Positions 8,378-17,246 of a DNA stretch of 64,000 nucleotides are shown here, one piece after another. The position numbers and the translations under genes were made by a program. The notes beneath the pieces were generated by a model, which was not told where the DNA came from, ran no database searches, and worked only from the letters and a program-made list of their open reading frames with translations. This DNA is from Streptomyces hundungensis. Its GTDB lineage: Bacteria > Actinomycetota > Actinomycetes > Streptomycetales > Streptomycetaceae. The stretch covers positions 992,001 through 1,056,000 of the forward strand of contig NZ_CP032698.1 of NCBI RefSeq assembly GCF_003627815.1. The letters are read 5' to 3'. The first letter of the stretch is position 1. Each line of letters begins with the position of its first letter.

Positions 8378-9423
8378 AGCCCGGCGATTCCGGCTGCGTA
8401 CATGACCAGTACGGCAAGGCTGTCGACGCCCATGCGGAGGAACTGGCGCTGCGGCCGGAAGACCAGGCCCGCCACATAGACGGCGGTCAGGACGATGCCG
8501 AGGGCGGTCAGATAGATGTCGGTGTGGTGGGCGGTGGGCAGGACCGGCTTGCCGGAGATGAGCGTGGCCAGCAGGAACAGCACCGGCAGGAACGCGTTGC
8601 CGCCGAAGATGTCGCTGATGGCGAGCTGGTAGTCACCCAGCTTCGTGGAGGTCAGGCCGGTGCTGACCTCGGGCAGGGAGGTCGCCGCGGCCAGCACGGT
8701 GGCGCCGAAGAGGATGCCGGAGAGGCCCTGGCGGCCGAAGAACTCCTCGCCGCTGCGCTCGATGACCACACCGGCCACCAGGGTCGCCACGGCAGCCGCT
8801 CCGAAGACGAGCGCGGCTCGGGTGGTGCCGATTCCCTTGTCGGAGGCGGACTTCTCCTTCTTGCCCTTGGAATGGCCCCGCGGTTCCGGCTGCGCGCCGG
8901 GCGCGTCGCCGCCCTCGTGCCAGGGCAGGCCCTTGCCCGCCCGGTTGAGCAGCAGCAGGCCGACGATCCACAGCGCGGTGATGGACAAGGACGCGGGGTC
9001 GACGCGGGCGAACGACAGGTCGCCGGGCAGTTGGGTGCCCATGACGACGACCGCCAGCACGACGATCACCAGCACGCCCTCCAGGACCAGTACGAGACTC
9101 GCCGCGAGCCGCGTCAGCGGGGCCCTCGGGCGCACCCCGGCGGCGTCCAACACCACCAGCACCACGGTCTGGAGCGCGATGCCGCCCAGGATGTTGCCCA
9201 CCGCCACATCGAGCTGCCCGCTCATGGCGGCGCTCGCCGTGATGGCGACCTCGGGCAGGTTCGTCGCGATGGCCAGCATGATCAGGCCGCCCAGGGCGCT
9301 GCCCAGGTGCAGCCGTTCGGACAGGACGTCCGTCGTGTCGGACAGCTTGATGCCCGCGTACCAAATCACTGCCGCGCTGGCCACGAACAGCGCCAACAAC
9401 ACCGGCGAACTCAGAGATCCCAT
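8359..9423 (-). CDS. Sodium/calcium exchanger-family antiporter (CaCA)
   Basis: A 354-residue membrane protein with ten to eleven hydrophobic segments in two halves. The duplicated ion-binding alpha-repeats are visible: IATNLPEVAITASAA near residue 50 and AAATSLPEVSTGLTSTKLGD near 245, each followed by a GN/GG-rich helix. The halves are separated by a charged loop rich in Lys (HSKGKKEKSASDKG). This is the CaCA/YrbG-type layout, predicted to exchange Na+ or H+ for Ca2+ across the plasma membrane. An upstream in-frame GTG seven codons earlier is possible; AAGGGG before the chosen ATG supports 9423. Confidence 0.88.
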   Translation of the reverse strand: MGSLSSPVLLALFVASAAVIWYAGIKLSDTTDVLSERLHLGSALGGLIMLAIATNLPEVAITASAAMSGQLDVAVGNILGGIALQTVVLVVLDAAGVRPRAPLTRLAASLVLVLEGVLVIVVLAVVVMGTQLPGDLSFARVDPASLSITALWIVGLLLLNRAGKGLPWHEGGDAPGAQPEPRGHSKGKKEKSASDKGIGTTRAALVFGAAAVATLVAGVVIERSGEEFFGRQGLSGILFGATVLAAATSLPEVSTGLTSTKLGDYQLAISDIFGGNAFLPVLFLLATLISGKPVLPTAHHTDIYLTALGIVLTAVYVAGLVFRPQRQFLRMGVDSLAVLVMYAAGIAGLATISG

Positions 9424-9534
9424 AACTCGCCCCTTACCCCTCACTCCCCGTCCTCACCACTTCAGGCGTTGACCTGGTCCTAGGCCAAAAGGCGGTCTTG
9501 TGCCGAGGGACCCGGGCGGAGAAGAATCCGGCTC

Positions 9535-10182
9535 ATGATCGACGTCCATCAGCTGCTGGCCTTCTGCGCCATGTCCGTTCTTCTGTCCGCCATTCCCGGG
9601 CCGAGCGTGCTGTTCGTGATCGGGCGCGCCCTCGCCCATGGCCGTCGGACGGCGCTCGCCTCGGTGCTGGGCAACGCGTTGGGCGGGTGCGTGCTGGTTG
9701 CCGCGGTGGCTCTGGGAGTCGGCAGCATCGTCGAAAGGTCGGTACTCGTCTTCCAAGCGATCAAGCTGCTGGGCGCCGCCTACCTGGTGGTTCTCGGCGC
9801 GCGGGCGCTGTGGGCGAGTTGGCGGGGGCGGTCCGAGGCGGCCGATGTCGCCGCCCCGCACTCGGATGGACGGCGGTCCGTGTGGGCGGGGTTCACGGTC
9901 GGGGTGACGAATCCGAAGAGTGTCGTCTTCCTGACCGCGGTACTGCCGCAGTTCGTCGACCGCGACGCCGGCCACGCCGGCGTTCAGATGCTCGTCCTCG
10001 GCGCGGCCGGAGCTCTGCTGCAACTGATGTCCGACGGGATTTGGGGGTTGACCGCCTCCGCCGCCCGAACCTGGCTCGGCCGCTCCCCTCGCAAGATGGC
10101 ACTGATCGGCGGTACCGGTGGGCTGGCCATGATCGGGCTCGGTGCGGCCGTCGCCGTGAGCGGCCGAGCCGAGCAGCCGTAG
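9535..10182 (+). CDS. LysE/RhtB-family amino-acid or metabolite exporter
   Basis: A 215-residue protein with six hydrophobic segments. The N-terminus has the family signature SAIPGPSVLFVIGRALAHG (residues about 18-36) and the mid-protein VTNPKSVVFLTAVLPQF (about 126-142), both diagnostic of LysE translocators. It should export a small metabolite, typically an amino acid, through the plasma membrane; substrate unknown. It is divergent from the antiporter with about 110 bp between starts and has no obvious operon partner. Confidence 0.9.
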   Translation: MIDVHQLLAFCAMSVLLSAIPGPSVLFVIGRALAHGRRTALASVLGNALGGCVLVAAVALGVGSIVERSVLVFQAIKLLGAAYLVVLGARALWASWRGRSEAADVAAPHSDGRRSVWAGFTVGVTNPKSVVFLTAVLPQFVDRDAGHAGVQMLVLGAAGALLQLMSDGIWGLTASAARTWLGRSPRKMALIGGTGGLAMIGLGAAVAVSGRAEQP

Positions 10183-10293
10183 CTCCGCCCCCGCGACCTC
10201 GACTTCGTACATCGGCAGCCGCGCCCGGTCCGACACCCCGAACTCCCGTACCGCGCAGCTCAGTTCACCCTCGGCATCGGCGTGCCCGGGGCC

Positions 10294-10917
10294 TCACACG
10301 TGGAGTTCCTGCGGGAAGCCGGTCCAGCGGAGTTCGACGGGGAGGTGGCCGGTGTCGTTGAAGAGGAGCATCGCCGGGGGGCGGTCGGGTGCGTACCGGA
10401 TGACGGTCAGGGCCGCGTTGGCGTGGTTGATGCCCAGCCATCGCCAGTTCGGTGCGCCGAGGGCGGCTCGGACGAGCCAGCCGACGAGGAAGTTGTGGGT
10501 GACGAGGAGCTCGTGGCGCGGTACGTCGCCGCTCACGGGGCCGGTGAATCGTGCGAGCGCGGCCGGTGCGAGGCCGGGGCCCTGTTCACGTTCCTCGGCC
10601 GTCAACTGGGCGAGGAACTCCATCCAGGCGTCGGCTGCCTCCGGCGGCAGCTCTTCGCGTGTGGGCAGATACGGGACGTAGTCCCCGGCCACCTCGGAGC
10701 AACGCAACGGAACGCCGTCGAGCTGGTCGCCGATGATCCGCGCCGTCTGTTCCGCACGGTTGAGCGGCCCGTGGTGGATCGCCGTCAGCGGGACCTTGTG
10801 GAGCCGCTTCCCCAGCAGCTCGGCCTGGCGACATCCCGCCTCCGTCAGGCCGCTCTCGTCGGGCAACGCCTCGCCGTGGCGGGTCAGATAGAGGTAACGG
10901 GCGGCCGTACCGGTCAT
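10294..10917 (-). CDS. Histidine phosphatase family protein
   Basis: A 207-residue protein. The phosphatase core begins directly after the start with LYLTRHGEALPDESGLTEAG, where RHG holds the phospho-accepting histidine (about residue 13). HHGPLNRAEQTARII near 48 and ELLVTHNFLVGWLV near 143 supply the second arginine and catalytic histidine. Such proteins act on phosphosugars, phosphoproteins or nucleotides; which is not visible. The frame is open for another 130 codons upstream but that part is low-complexity. AAGGAC precedes the chosen ATG. Confidence 0.85.
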   Translation of the reverse strand: MTGTAARYLYLTRHGEALPDESGLTEAGCRQAELLGKRLHKVPLTAIHHGPLNRAEQTARIIGDQLDGVPLRCSEVAGDYVPYLPTREELPPEAADAWMEFLAQLTAEEREQGPGLAPAALARFTGPVSGDVPRHELLVTHNFLVGWLVRAALGAPNWRWLGINHANAALTVIRYAPDRPPAMLLFNDTGHLPVELRWTGFPQELHV

Positions 10918-11168
10918 GAGCCAGTCCTTCGGTGAACTCGATGCTGCTGACTCGGGGAGGACGCGGACCTCATGCGGGCCGGTTGCGCGCACGGCCGGGT
11001 GAGGGCTTGGACCGCGCTCCTCAGCGGCGCTTGTCCCACACCTCGCCGGCCAGGAAGTGGTTGCTCTGGTGGTGCGGGGCGGCTCCGTTCGCGCCGTCGG
11101 TGAGGGTAGAACTCCGGCTGGACGAAGGACACTTGACGCTCCTCGGGGCGGGTCGGTCCTGGTCGGGC

Positions 11169-11540
11169 TCAGACGAAGAACAGCAGGACGGCACCGATGA
11201 GGACGACGACGGCGGTGGCGAAGTGGATGCCGTACGCGACCGCCTTCGCCCCTCCGTGGCGCAGCACTATCAGTGTGTCGCCCAGGGGGACCAGGGTCAC
11301 GAGGAGCATGAACCACGCCTCGGCCCGCGCTCCGGCGAACGCGAGCAGGGCCAGACCCATCAGGCCGAAGGTGAGGTCCCTGAGTCCCTTGATCGTGAGG
11401 TAGGCGGGGTCGCCGCCACCGCGCGCCGCGGGTACGCCATAGCCGGCGGCGGCCGGTGCGGGCTGGAGGAGGAAGCGGGCCCCGATGAACACGACGAACA
11501 GGTCGAGCACGACGGCGAGGGTGTAGGCGGTGACGGTCAT
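11169..11540 (-). CDS. DUF4267 small membrane protein
   Basis: A 123-residue protein with four hydrophobic helices, a GLRDLTFGLMGLALLA segment near the middle and a terminal helix GAVLLFFV. This matches DUF4267, a family of four-helix membrane proteins without assigned function. It is divergent from a TetR gene, the usual arrangement for a repressor and its target, and the two genes share an intergenic region with two copies of CTAGC-N3-GCTAG. Confidence 0.82.
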   Translation of the reverse strand: MTVTAYTLAVVLDLFVVFIGARFLLQPAPAAAGYGVPAARGGGDPAYLTIKGLRDLTFGLMGLALLAFAGARAEAWFMLLVTLVPLGDTLIVLRHGGAKAVAYGIHFATAVVVLIGAVLLFFV

Positions 11541-11563
11541 GTCCGGCTCCTTGGGGTGGCTGC

Positions 11564-11626
11564 TGCTCAGTCCGGTGGTGCTCAGCCCGGGTGATGCTCA
11601 GTCCGGGTGGCGCTCAGCCCGGTTGG
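11564..11626. repeat. Four 16-bp tandem repeats
   Basis: Four units of about 16 bases (15, 16, 16, 16) with consensus tGCTCAGyCCGGgTGg run from 11564 to 11626 and merge into the first CTAGC palindrome. They lie between the DUF4267 start and the operators, in the predicted 5' leader of that gene. The role is unknown. Confidence 0.55.
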
Positions 11627-11628
11627 CG

Positions 11629-11691
11629 CTAGCGGCGCTAGAGGCACGAGCGAAGCTATCAGAGTGGCACTCTGTTGGCTAGCGCTGCTAG
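11629..11691. promoter_or_regulatory. Twin TetR-type operators CTAGC-N3-GCTAG plus a central palindrome
   Basis: CTAGCGGCGCTAG at 11629-11641 and CTAGCGCTGCTAG at 11679-11691 share the same perfect 5-bp arms around a 3-bp centre, 50 bp apart. Between them AGAGTGGCACTCT (11661-11673) is a third perfect odd palindrome. All lie between the divergent DUF4267 and TetR starts, and the second site ends 10 bases before the TetR start. I infer autoregulation and co-repression of the DUF4267 gene by the TetR protein. Confidence 0.6.
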
Positions 11692-11701
11692 AGTTTCTCT
11701 C

Positions 11702-12280
11702 GTGACTATTCAGACGCGCCGAGAACGCGAACGGGCAGAGCGTGAGCGGCTGATCGTGGAGGCCGCCCGGAACCTCGCGGAGACGGAGGGCTGGAGCGCG
11801 GTGACCACCCGGCGCCTCTCCGCCGAGGTCGAGTACAGCCAGCCGGTCCTCTACAGCCACTTCAAGGGCAAGGACGCCATCATGGCCGCGGTCGCGGTCC
11901 AGGGCTTCGCCGAACTGGGGCGGGACCTGCGGGCGGCCCGCACCGGCGCACCGGACGAACGGGGCGCGCTCGCCGCCGTCGCGGAGGCGTACACGCGGTT
12001 CGCACGGCGCCGGTCGGCGCTGTACGACGCCATGTTCACGCTCGCCGTGGACCTGCCCTTCGCCACGGCCGACGCTCCGGTCGAACTGCGCACGTCCTTC
12101 GGTGAACTGCGTCAGGCGGTCGCCCCGATGGCCGCCGACGGCGACGACGTCGACCTCCTCACCGAGACGTACTGGGCGAGCCTGCACGGCCTGGCCGCCC
12201 TCACCCGGAGCGGCCGCCTTCCCGAGCGCGCGCACGACCGCCGACTCGCGCTCCTGGTCTCGCACTTCAGCGCGGTCTGA
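11702..12280 (+). CDS. TetR/AcrR-family transcriptional regulator
   Basis: A 192-residue protein. The helix-turn-helix spans about residues 10-55 (ERLIVEAARNLAETEGWSAV, then QPVLYSHFKGKDAIMAAV), with the family hallmark LYSHFKGK. The rest is the all-helical ligand domain. GTG at 11702 was preferred over a start nine codons earlier because the upstream part would overlap the likely operator. It presumably represses the divergent DUF4267 gene and itself through the twin palindromes; the ligand is unknown. Confidence 0.9.
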   Translation: MTIQTRRERERAERERLIVEAARNLAETEGWSAVTTRRLSAEVEYSQPVLYSHFKGKDAIMAAVAVQGFAELGRDLRAARTGAPDERGALAAVAEAYTRFARRRSALYDAMFTLAVDLPFATADAPVELRTSFGELRQAVAPMAADGDDVDLLTETYWASLHGLAALTRSGRLPERAHDRRLALLVSHFSAV

Positions 12281-12411
12281 GTCCCCGAACTGCCGCTCCC
12301 CACCGCCCAATTCACCCGAAACGCAGACGGCCGCGCGATCGCTGCGCCACCATGGCCCGACGTTCGCCCGCACGGAGCGAACGCCGGGGGCGGCTCATGG
12401 ACGACGAAGAC

Positions 12412-12777
12412 TCAGCGGCGGCGCCTTCTTCCGCCACGCGCGGCGACGCCACGGTTCGCGGCCGCTCGCGCCTCAGGCGCTTCGCCGGACCCGCCCGAAC
12501 GCGCCCTGGCGACATCGCCGACGCCGTCGCGGGCGACGAGGTGGTCCAGCAGATCGAGCCGTACGTCTCCCAAGTGGCGCATCTCCCAACGCCGTTGACG
12601 TGTGGCGAGGATCAGCGCGAGCAGCCAGAACAGTTCGGGCACCAGCGCCCCGATCAACGCCGCGAGGCCGGCCGCGGCGATGACGGTCGTGGCCGCGGCG
12701 CCGTGCTCCGTGAGGACCGCGGTCGCGGGAACCCCCGCCGCTCCACCCGCCAGTGCGCTCAACGCGGGTCGTTTCAT
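12412..12777 (-). CDS. Small hydrophobic protein with basic tail, unknown
   Basis: A 121-residue protein with an excellent AAGGAGGAGG 7-8 bases upstream of the ATG. Residues 5-55 form one or two hydrophobic segments (PATAVLTEHGAAATTVIAAA, LVPELFWLLALILA), followed by RQRRWEMRHLGD and an Ala/Arg-rich low-complexity tail. The tail may be over-extended coding. I do not recognise a family; a small inner-membrane protein is the most that can be said. It is divergent from the sigma/WD40 gene. Confidence 0.5.
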   Translation of the reverse strand: MKRPALSALAGGAAGVPATAVLTEHGAAATTVIAAAGLAALIGALVPELFWLLALILATRQRRWEMRHLGDVRLDLLDHLVARDGVGDVARARSGGSGEAPEARAAANRGVAARGGRRRRR

Positions 12778-12908
12778 CGACCCCTCCTCCTTCGGTCAAG
12801 AACCGTGTGGAGGGTTGAGGCGCCTTGCCGGCTCAGGTCCGAGCGAAATCCAAGATTCTTTTCCAGATCGGTCGATGCGACCGAACCTCCTGGTCAGGTG
12901 GGGTGACG

Positions 12909-15053
12909 ATGATGTCCGACGGTGCGCTGGAGGACCTTTCCGACGCGGAGCTCGTGGCGCTCGCCGAACGCCGGGAGAGCAGACGGGACGCGTTGAGCGC
13001 GATCTACGACCGCTACGAGCGGCGCGTCCTGCGGTTCTGCGCCGGCGAACTGCGGGAGAAGGAGCACGCGTTGGACGCGGCGCACGACGCGTTCGCCTCC
13101 CTCACCGCACACTTCGTCGGCGGCGGACACCTCCAGAACCCGGCCGCGCTGGGCGCGTACCTGAGAACGATCGCGCACCGCGCGTGCATGACGTACATGC
13201 GCGGCGGCACCCCGGGCAAAGGCCACAAGTCCGTACTGGACCCGCTCGCCCTGGGGGACGTGCCGGATGTCCCGGCGGCGGACTCGGCGCTTCTCGACGC
13301 GGAGGACGACCTCGGCCTCGAACGGTTGCGGCGGCTCCTGGACGAGCAGGTGGTGCCCTCCCTCCATCCGCGCCACCAAGTGATCTACGACCACACGGTG
13401 CGGCGGCGTCTGACGGGCGAAGCGCTCGCCGAAGCCCTGGGGATGAGCGCCGACCGGGCGAAGAACAACGCGCACCATGTCCGCACCACGGTCGTACGCG
13501 CCTTCGCCGCCTTCGCGCTCTATGCCGCGGGAAGAGGAGCGTGCGCGGAGCTGGACGCCCTGGTGCGGGCGGCGATCGAGCGGGACGGCGAGGTGTTCAC
13601 GCGGCGGCTCCGCGAGGACATCCACCGCCACTTCGACACGTGCCCCGAATGCGGAAACTGCCGGACGTGCGGCCCCTTGCAGACCACCCTGGTGGCCCGC
13701 TACGCACCCGCTCTCCTCCCGCTGGTCTTCGCGGGCGAGCTGCGGGACAGGTTCCAGGACACGCTCCGCGAGGTCGGTGACAGCACGCCCCTACCCTCAA
13801 CACCCTTGCCCGGCGTGCCCCGTTCGCCGCGGTCCCCCGAGGACGGGACGACGGAGTCGAGCGAGGAGAACGCGGCCCGGTCGCTCGGCCGGCGCCTGCG
13901 GGTCCCGGTCGCCATGGGCCTTCCCCTGCTTCTGCTCCTCGGTTTCGCGCTCTACCAGCACCGCCCCTCGGGGGACAGCGACACCCCGGTCGCCCGCTCG
14001 ACGCCTTCCGCTCCCCCGGCGACAACCGTCGCGGCCCGGCCGGTGCCGCCCCGGACGGTCCTCAGCCGCTTCTTCGTCGGCAACAACTCCCTTGCCTTCA
14101 GCCCCGACGGCGCCCAGCTCGCCACCCTGGTCAGCCCGGAGCAGAACGGCAGCGACTACAGCGTCCAGCTGTGGAACGCCTCCACCGGCACACCCGGTGC
14201 CACCTTCGCCACGACGGGACGAGGAGTGTCCGCGGTGGGCTTCAGCCCCGACGGCCGAACCGTGGCCAGCGGAGCCGGGTCCAGCGGCGGCAGCCTGGTG
14301 TTCACCTTGCGGGACTCGGCCACGGGCCAGGTCGGCGACACCATCACCACCCTCACGGGAACCAACGGCGTCAGCGAGGGGTCCTCGATCGTCTACAGCT
14401 CCGACGGCCGGCTCCTCGCCCTGTCCGCCGCAGGCGCGAGCGCCACCACACAGGACACGGTGGAGGTGTGGGACACCACCACACACGCGGCTCGCGCCAC
14501 CCGGCCCTTCGCCGGGGAGACGGTCTATCAGGTGGCCTTCAGTCCCGATGGCCGCGTCCTGGCGGTCGGTGGCGGCGACGGCGTGGACTCCAAGGGCGGC
14601 GGGCGCGTCGATCTGCTCGATCCCGCCACCGCGCACACCACCGCCACCCTTCACACCACCGGCAACCTGGTGTACTCCCTCGCCTACAGCCCCGACGGCA
14701 CGACCCTGGCCACCGCAAGCCGGACGGTCGACAACTCGGCGCCCACACCCGGTTCGGTGCAGCTGTGGGACACCCGGACCCATGAGGCGAGCCCCCTGAC
14801 GGGCACGGCCCGCGCCCTCGCCTTCAGCTCCCGAGGTGCGCTCGCCGTCGCGCGCGGCTCCGAAGTCGAACTGTGGAACGTCTCCACCAAGACGATCACA
14901 GCGACCCTGACCATGGACCGGCCCGGCCAACCCGCGTCCGACCAGGCCATCACCGACGTGGTCTTCAGCCCTGACGGCGCCACCCTGGCGGCCGAGAGCG
15001 GAAGCACCACCCGGCTCGGTGATGAGCACGTCAGCCTCTGGGACGTCCCCTAG
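12909..15053 (+). CDS. Sigma-70-like domain / transmembrane helix / WD40 beta-propeller fusion
   Basis: A 714-residue protein. Residues 1-190 resemble an ECF sigma factor: region 2 around LSAIYDRYERRVLRFCAGEL and region 4-like LTGEALAEALGMSADRAKNN. About residues 235-270 hold CPECGNCRTCG, a Cys-rich, anti-sigma-like element. A hydrophobic helix VPVAMGLPLLLLLGFALY follows near 335, then a Ser/Pro/Thr linker and seven repeats of the type LAFSPDGAQLATL up to the C-terminus, enough for a seven-bladed propeller. I infer a membrane-anchored regulator with the propeller outside. AGGTGGGG before the ATG at 12909 supports this start; 12903 (GTG) and 12912 (ATG) are alternatives. Confidence 0.85.
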   Translation: MMSDGALEDLSDAELVALAERRESRRDALSAIYDRYERRVLRFCAGELREKEHALDAAHDAFASLTAHFVGGGHLQNPAALGAYLRTIAHRACMTYMRGGTPGKGHKSVLDPLALGDVPDVPAADSALLDAEDDLGLERLRRLLDEQVVPSLHPRHQVIYDHTVRRRLTGEALAEALGMSADRAKNNAHHVRTTVVRAFAAFALYAAGRGACAELDALVRAAIERDGEVFTRRLREDIHRHFDTCPECGNCRTCGPLQTTLVARYAPALLPLVFAGELRDRFQDTLREVGDSTPLPSTPLPGVPRSPRSPEDGTTESSEENAARSLGRRLRVPVAMGLPLLLLLGFALYQHRPSGDSDTPVARSTPSAPPATTVAARPVPPRTVLSRFFVGNNSLAFSPDGAQLATLVSPEQNGSDYSVQLWNASTGTPGATFATTGRGVSAVGFSPDGRTVASGAGSSGGSLVFTLRDSATGQVGDTITTLTGTNGVSEGSSIVYSSDGRLLALSAAGASATTQDTVEVWDTTTHAARATRPFAGETVYQVAFSPDGRVLAVGGGDGVDSKGGGRVDLLDPATAHTTATLHTTGNLVYSLAYSPDGTTLATASRTVDNSAPTPGSVQLWDTRTHEASPLTGTARALAFSSRGALAVARGSEVELWNVSTKTITATLTMDRPGQPASDQAITDVVFSPDGATLAAESGSTTRLGDEHVSLWDVP

Positions 15054-15235
15054 GGCTCACCCGCCGACCCGCGCCTCCCGTCCCCGCCATCCTCAACTCC
15101 GTTTCCGCCAAAGGGCGTTCAGGCGGACATATGCGTCATGCGGGCGGAACGCGTCTGCCCCGTGTCGCATCTAGTCGCGTGGCAGGACGCCCCGGGCGCC
15201 GTGCCAGACGGAGGGACGACGAAGGAGTGTGCTTC

Positions 15236-16225
15236 TTGACCGCCCAACTGCGAAACACCGTCGGCGCGCGGAGGTTACTCGCGCTGCTCACCGCTCTGTG
15301 CGCCCTCGTGGGTGCCACCGCGCTCGCCGCGACCCCGGCCGCGGCAGCCGACCAGCGGCACGCGATCTACGCCATCGCGCACCGTGTCGACACCCTGGAC
15401 GGGGTGGACGCCGCGCTCAAGCACGGCGCCAACGGCATCGAGATCGACGTCTGCGCCTGGTACGACCCGAACGAGTGGCGCGCCTATCACGACTGCTCCT
15501 CGGCCGGTGAAACCCGGCACGGTCCCAGCTTCGACGGCATGATCGACCGCATCCTGTCCAACGCCAAGGCAGGCCGCCGACTGGCGCTGGTCTGGCTGGA
15601 CATCAAGGACCCCAACTACTGCGGCGAAGCGCCCAACCGCACGTGCAGCGTGGCCGGGCTCCGGGACAAGGCGCAGCGCCTGACGGCCGCCGGGATTCAG
15701 GTGCTCTACGGGTTCTACGAGTACCACGGCGGCAGCACGCCCGACGTCGGCGGCCGGGGCTGGCAGAGCCTGGAGAACAGGCTCGGCCCCCTGGAGGGCA
15801 TCACGACGACCGGAACCCGCGACCAGGTCACGGGCGCCTTCAACCGGTCCGGTTCGGGCTTCCCCAACGGCCGCCGGGTGATGGACTACGGCGACTCCGA
15901 CATCACCAAGGGGTTCGGCAATTGCACCGAAGCCGACCGCGTCACCTGCGCGGAGCTGAAGAAGGGCGCCTCGGACCGCGCCGCCGGGAGGCTCGCGGCC
16001 ACGCTGTCCTGGACGACCACCTACAACGACCCCTGGTACGTCGACAAGTTGCTGGGTGACGCGCGCGTGGACGGCATCATCGCCGGCTACGGAGCCTTCA
16101 CCGGAGTGCGCGAGTACGACGACAGCTGGCAGTGCGCCAACGCCATCAACCTCGTACGGGACTGGGTCAACCGGCACGGCTCCACCCACCGCATGGCCAC
16201 CGGCGCCGACCGCCTCTTCACCTAG
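15236..16225 (+). CDS. Secreted sphingomyelinase D / phospholipase D-like enzyme
   Basis: A 329-residue preprotein starting at TTG with GAAGGAG eight bases upstream; a longer frame begins 35 codons earlier. A signal peptide (ARRLLALLTALCALVGATAL, cut after AAA) precedes a GDPD-like TIM barrel. IYAIAHRVDTLDGVDAALKH holds the first catalytic His, and GANGIEIDVCAWYDP the Glu/Asp metal ligands, followed by AYHDC with the second His. Near the C-terminus SWTTTYNDPWYVDKLLG resembles the SMD-tail motif of spider and corynebacterial sphingomyelinase D toxins. It should act outside the cell on choline phospholipids. A TTA codon at 15275-15277 (codon 14) lies in the signal peptide, so expression may require bldA. 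Confidence 0.82.
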   Translation: MTAQLRNTVGARRLLALLTALCALVGATALAATPAAAADQRHAIYAIAHRVDTLDGVDAALKHGANGIEIDVCAWYDPNEWRAYHDCSSAGETRHGPSFDGMIDRILSNAKAGRRLALVWLDIKDPNYCGEAPNRTCSVAGLRDKAQRLTAAGIQVLYGFYEYHGGSTPDVGGRGWQSLENRLGPLEGITTTGTRDQVTGAFNRSGSGFPNGRRVMDYGDSDITKGFGNCTEADRVTCAELKKGASDRAAGRLAATLSWTTTYNDPWYVDKLLGDARVDGIIAGYGAFTGVREYDDSWQCANAINLVRDWVNRHGSTHRMATGADRLFT

Positions 16226-16264
16226 GCACCGGCACCGACATACCCCTATCGCCGCGGGACACCG

Positions 16265-16284
16265 CCGACCGCGACCTCGGTCGG
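16265..16284 (+). terminator. GC-rich hairpin after the phospholipase gene
   Basis: CCGACCG at 16265-16271 and CGGTCGG at 16278-16284 form a perfect 7-bp stem with a 6-base loop, 40 bases after the stop codon. There is no U-tract, as is common in Streptomyces. Confidence 0.5.
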
Positions 16285-16411
16285 GGGTAGTCTCGCGACG
16301 GTGGGAGCGGCCTGTCTGCGTCGGCCGCCGACGTGCTCCGTGGAGCGGATGTGAACGGCCACAGTGCCGTCCGGCGGCGCCGGGCAGGCACGGGCGGGAA
16401 AGGGCGTTGAA

Positions 16412-17191
16412 GTGGAAGGCGTGGAGAGCGTGGAGCGAGAGAGCCTGCGGGATCTGCCCGGGTCCGCGACGGAGCCCGACGGGTCCGCGGTCGTGCGGGT
16501 GCTCAGTTACAACGTCCGTTCCCTGCGCGACGACGTCGCCGCCCTGGCCCGGGTGATCCGGGCCTGCCGACCGGATGTCGTCTGCGTTCAGGAGGCGCCG
16601 CGGTTCTTCCGCTGGCGCAAAGCCGCGGCCCGCCTCGCCAAGTCCTCCGGGCTCGTGTACGTCTCGGGGGGCGCCACCGCCTCGGGGCCCATGATTCTCT
16701 CCTCGCTCCGCGCCCATGTGGAGCACACCGAGGACGTCCTGCTGCCGCGAACCCCCGGATTGCACCAACGCGGCTTCTCCACCGCCGTGTTGAGGTTCGG
16801 TCGGGCCCGGCTCGGGGTGCTCAGTTGTCATCTGAGCATCAGCGACACGGAGCGCTACGAGCAGGGCCGACTGCTCCTCGACCGGCTGTCCGCCCTGGAT
16901 GTGCCGTACGCGGTGGTCGGGGGCGACTTCAACGACCGGCCCGACGGCCGCACCTTCGGTCTGCTCGCGCGCTCCTTGCAGGACGGCTGGGTGACCGCGC
17001 CCTGGGGGCGGGAGCACACCACCCGCCTCGGCGATCCCCTCCAGAGGATCGACGCCGTCTTCGCGACGCCCGGGGTGTCGGTGCTGGGCTGCGGGGTGCC
17101 GATGGGGCTGCCCGGGGTCGCGGAACACGACCTGCGCCGGGCCACGGACCACCTCCCGGTGCTGGCCGCTGTGCGCGTACCCGCCGCCTAG
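16412..17191 (+). CDS. Endonuclease/exonuclease/phosphatase (EEP) family hydrolase
   Basis: A 259-residue protein starting at GTG after GGGAAAGGG. The EEP core is clear: VLSYNVRSLRDDV near residue 30, DVVCVQEAPRFF with the catalytic Glu, CHLSISD, VVGGDFNDRPDGRTF (general Asp/Asn), and a terminal ATDHLPVLA with the catalytic Asp-His. Metal-dependent phosphodiester or phosphomonoester hydrolysis follows from the family. There is no signal peptide. A second EEP protein lies on the minus strand at 53.9 kb. It follows the phospholipase gene by 186 bp, separated by a hairpin. Confidence 0.88.
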   Translation: MEGVESVERESLRDLPGSATEPDGSAVVRVLSYNVRSLRDDVAALARVIRACRPDVVCVQEAPRFFRWRKAAARLAKSSGLVYVSGGATASGPMILSSLRAHVEHTEDVLLPRTPGLHQRGFSTAVLRFGRARLGVLSCHLSISDTERYEQGRLLLDRLSALDVPYAVVGGDFNDRPDGRTFGLLARSLQDGWVTAPWGREHTTRLGDPLQRIDAVFATPGVSVLGCGVPMGLPGVAEHDLRRATDHLPVLAAVRVPAA

Positions 17192-17246
17192 GCCCACGCT
17201 CGCGCTCCACCCGGGACGATCCGAGGCGAGGACGTACGGCGCCCGC

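Noticed and set aside
15131..15235. Longer N-terminus of the phospholipase
   Set aside because: It would place 35 Arg/Gly-rich residues before an ideal signal peptide, and GAAGGAG is correctly spaced only for the TTG at 15236.
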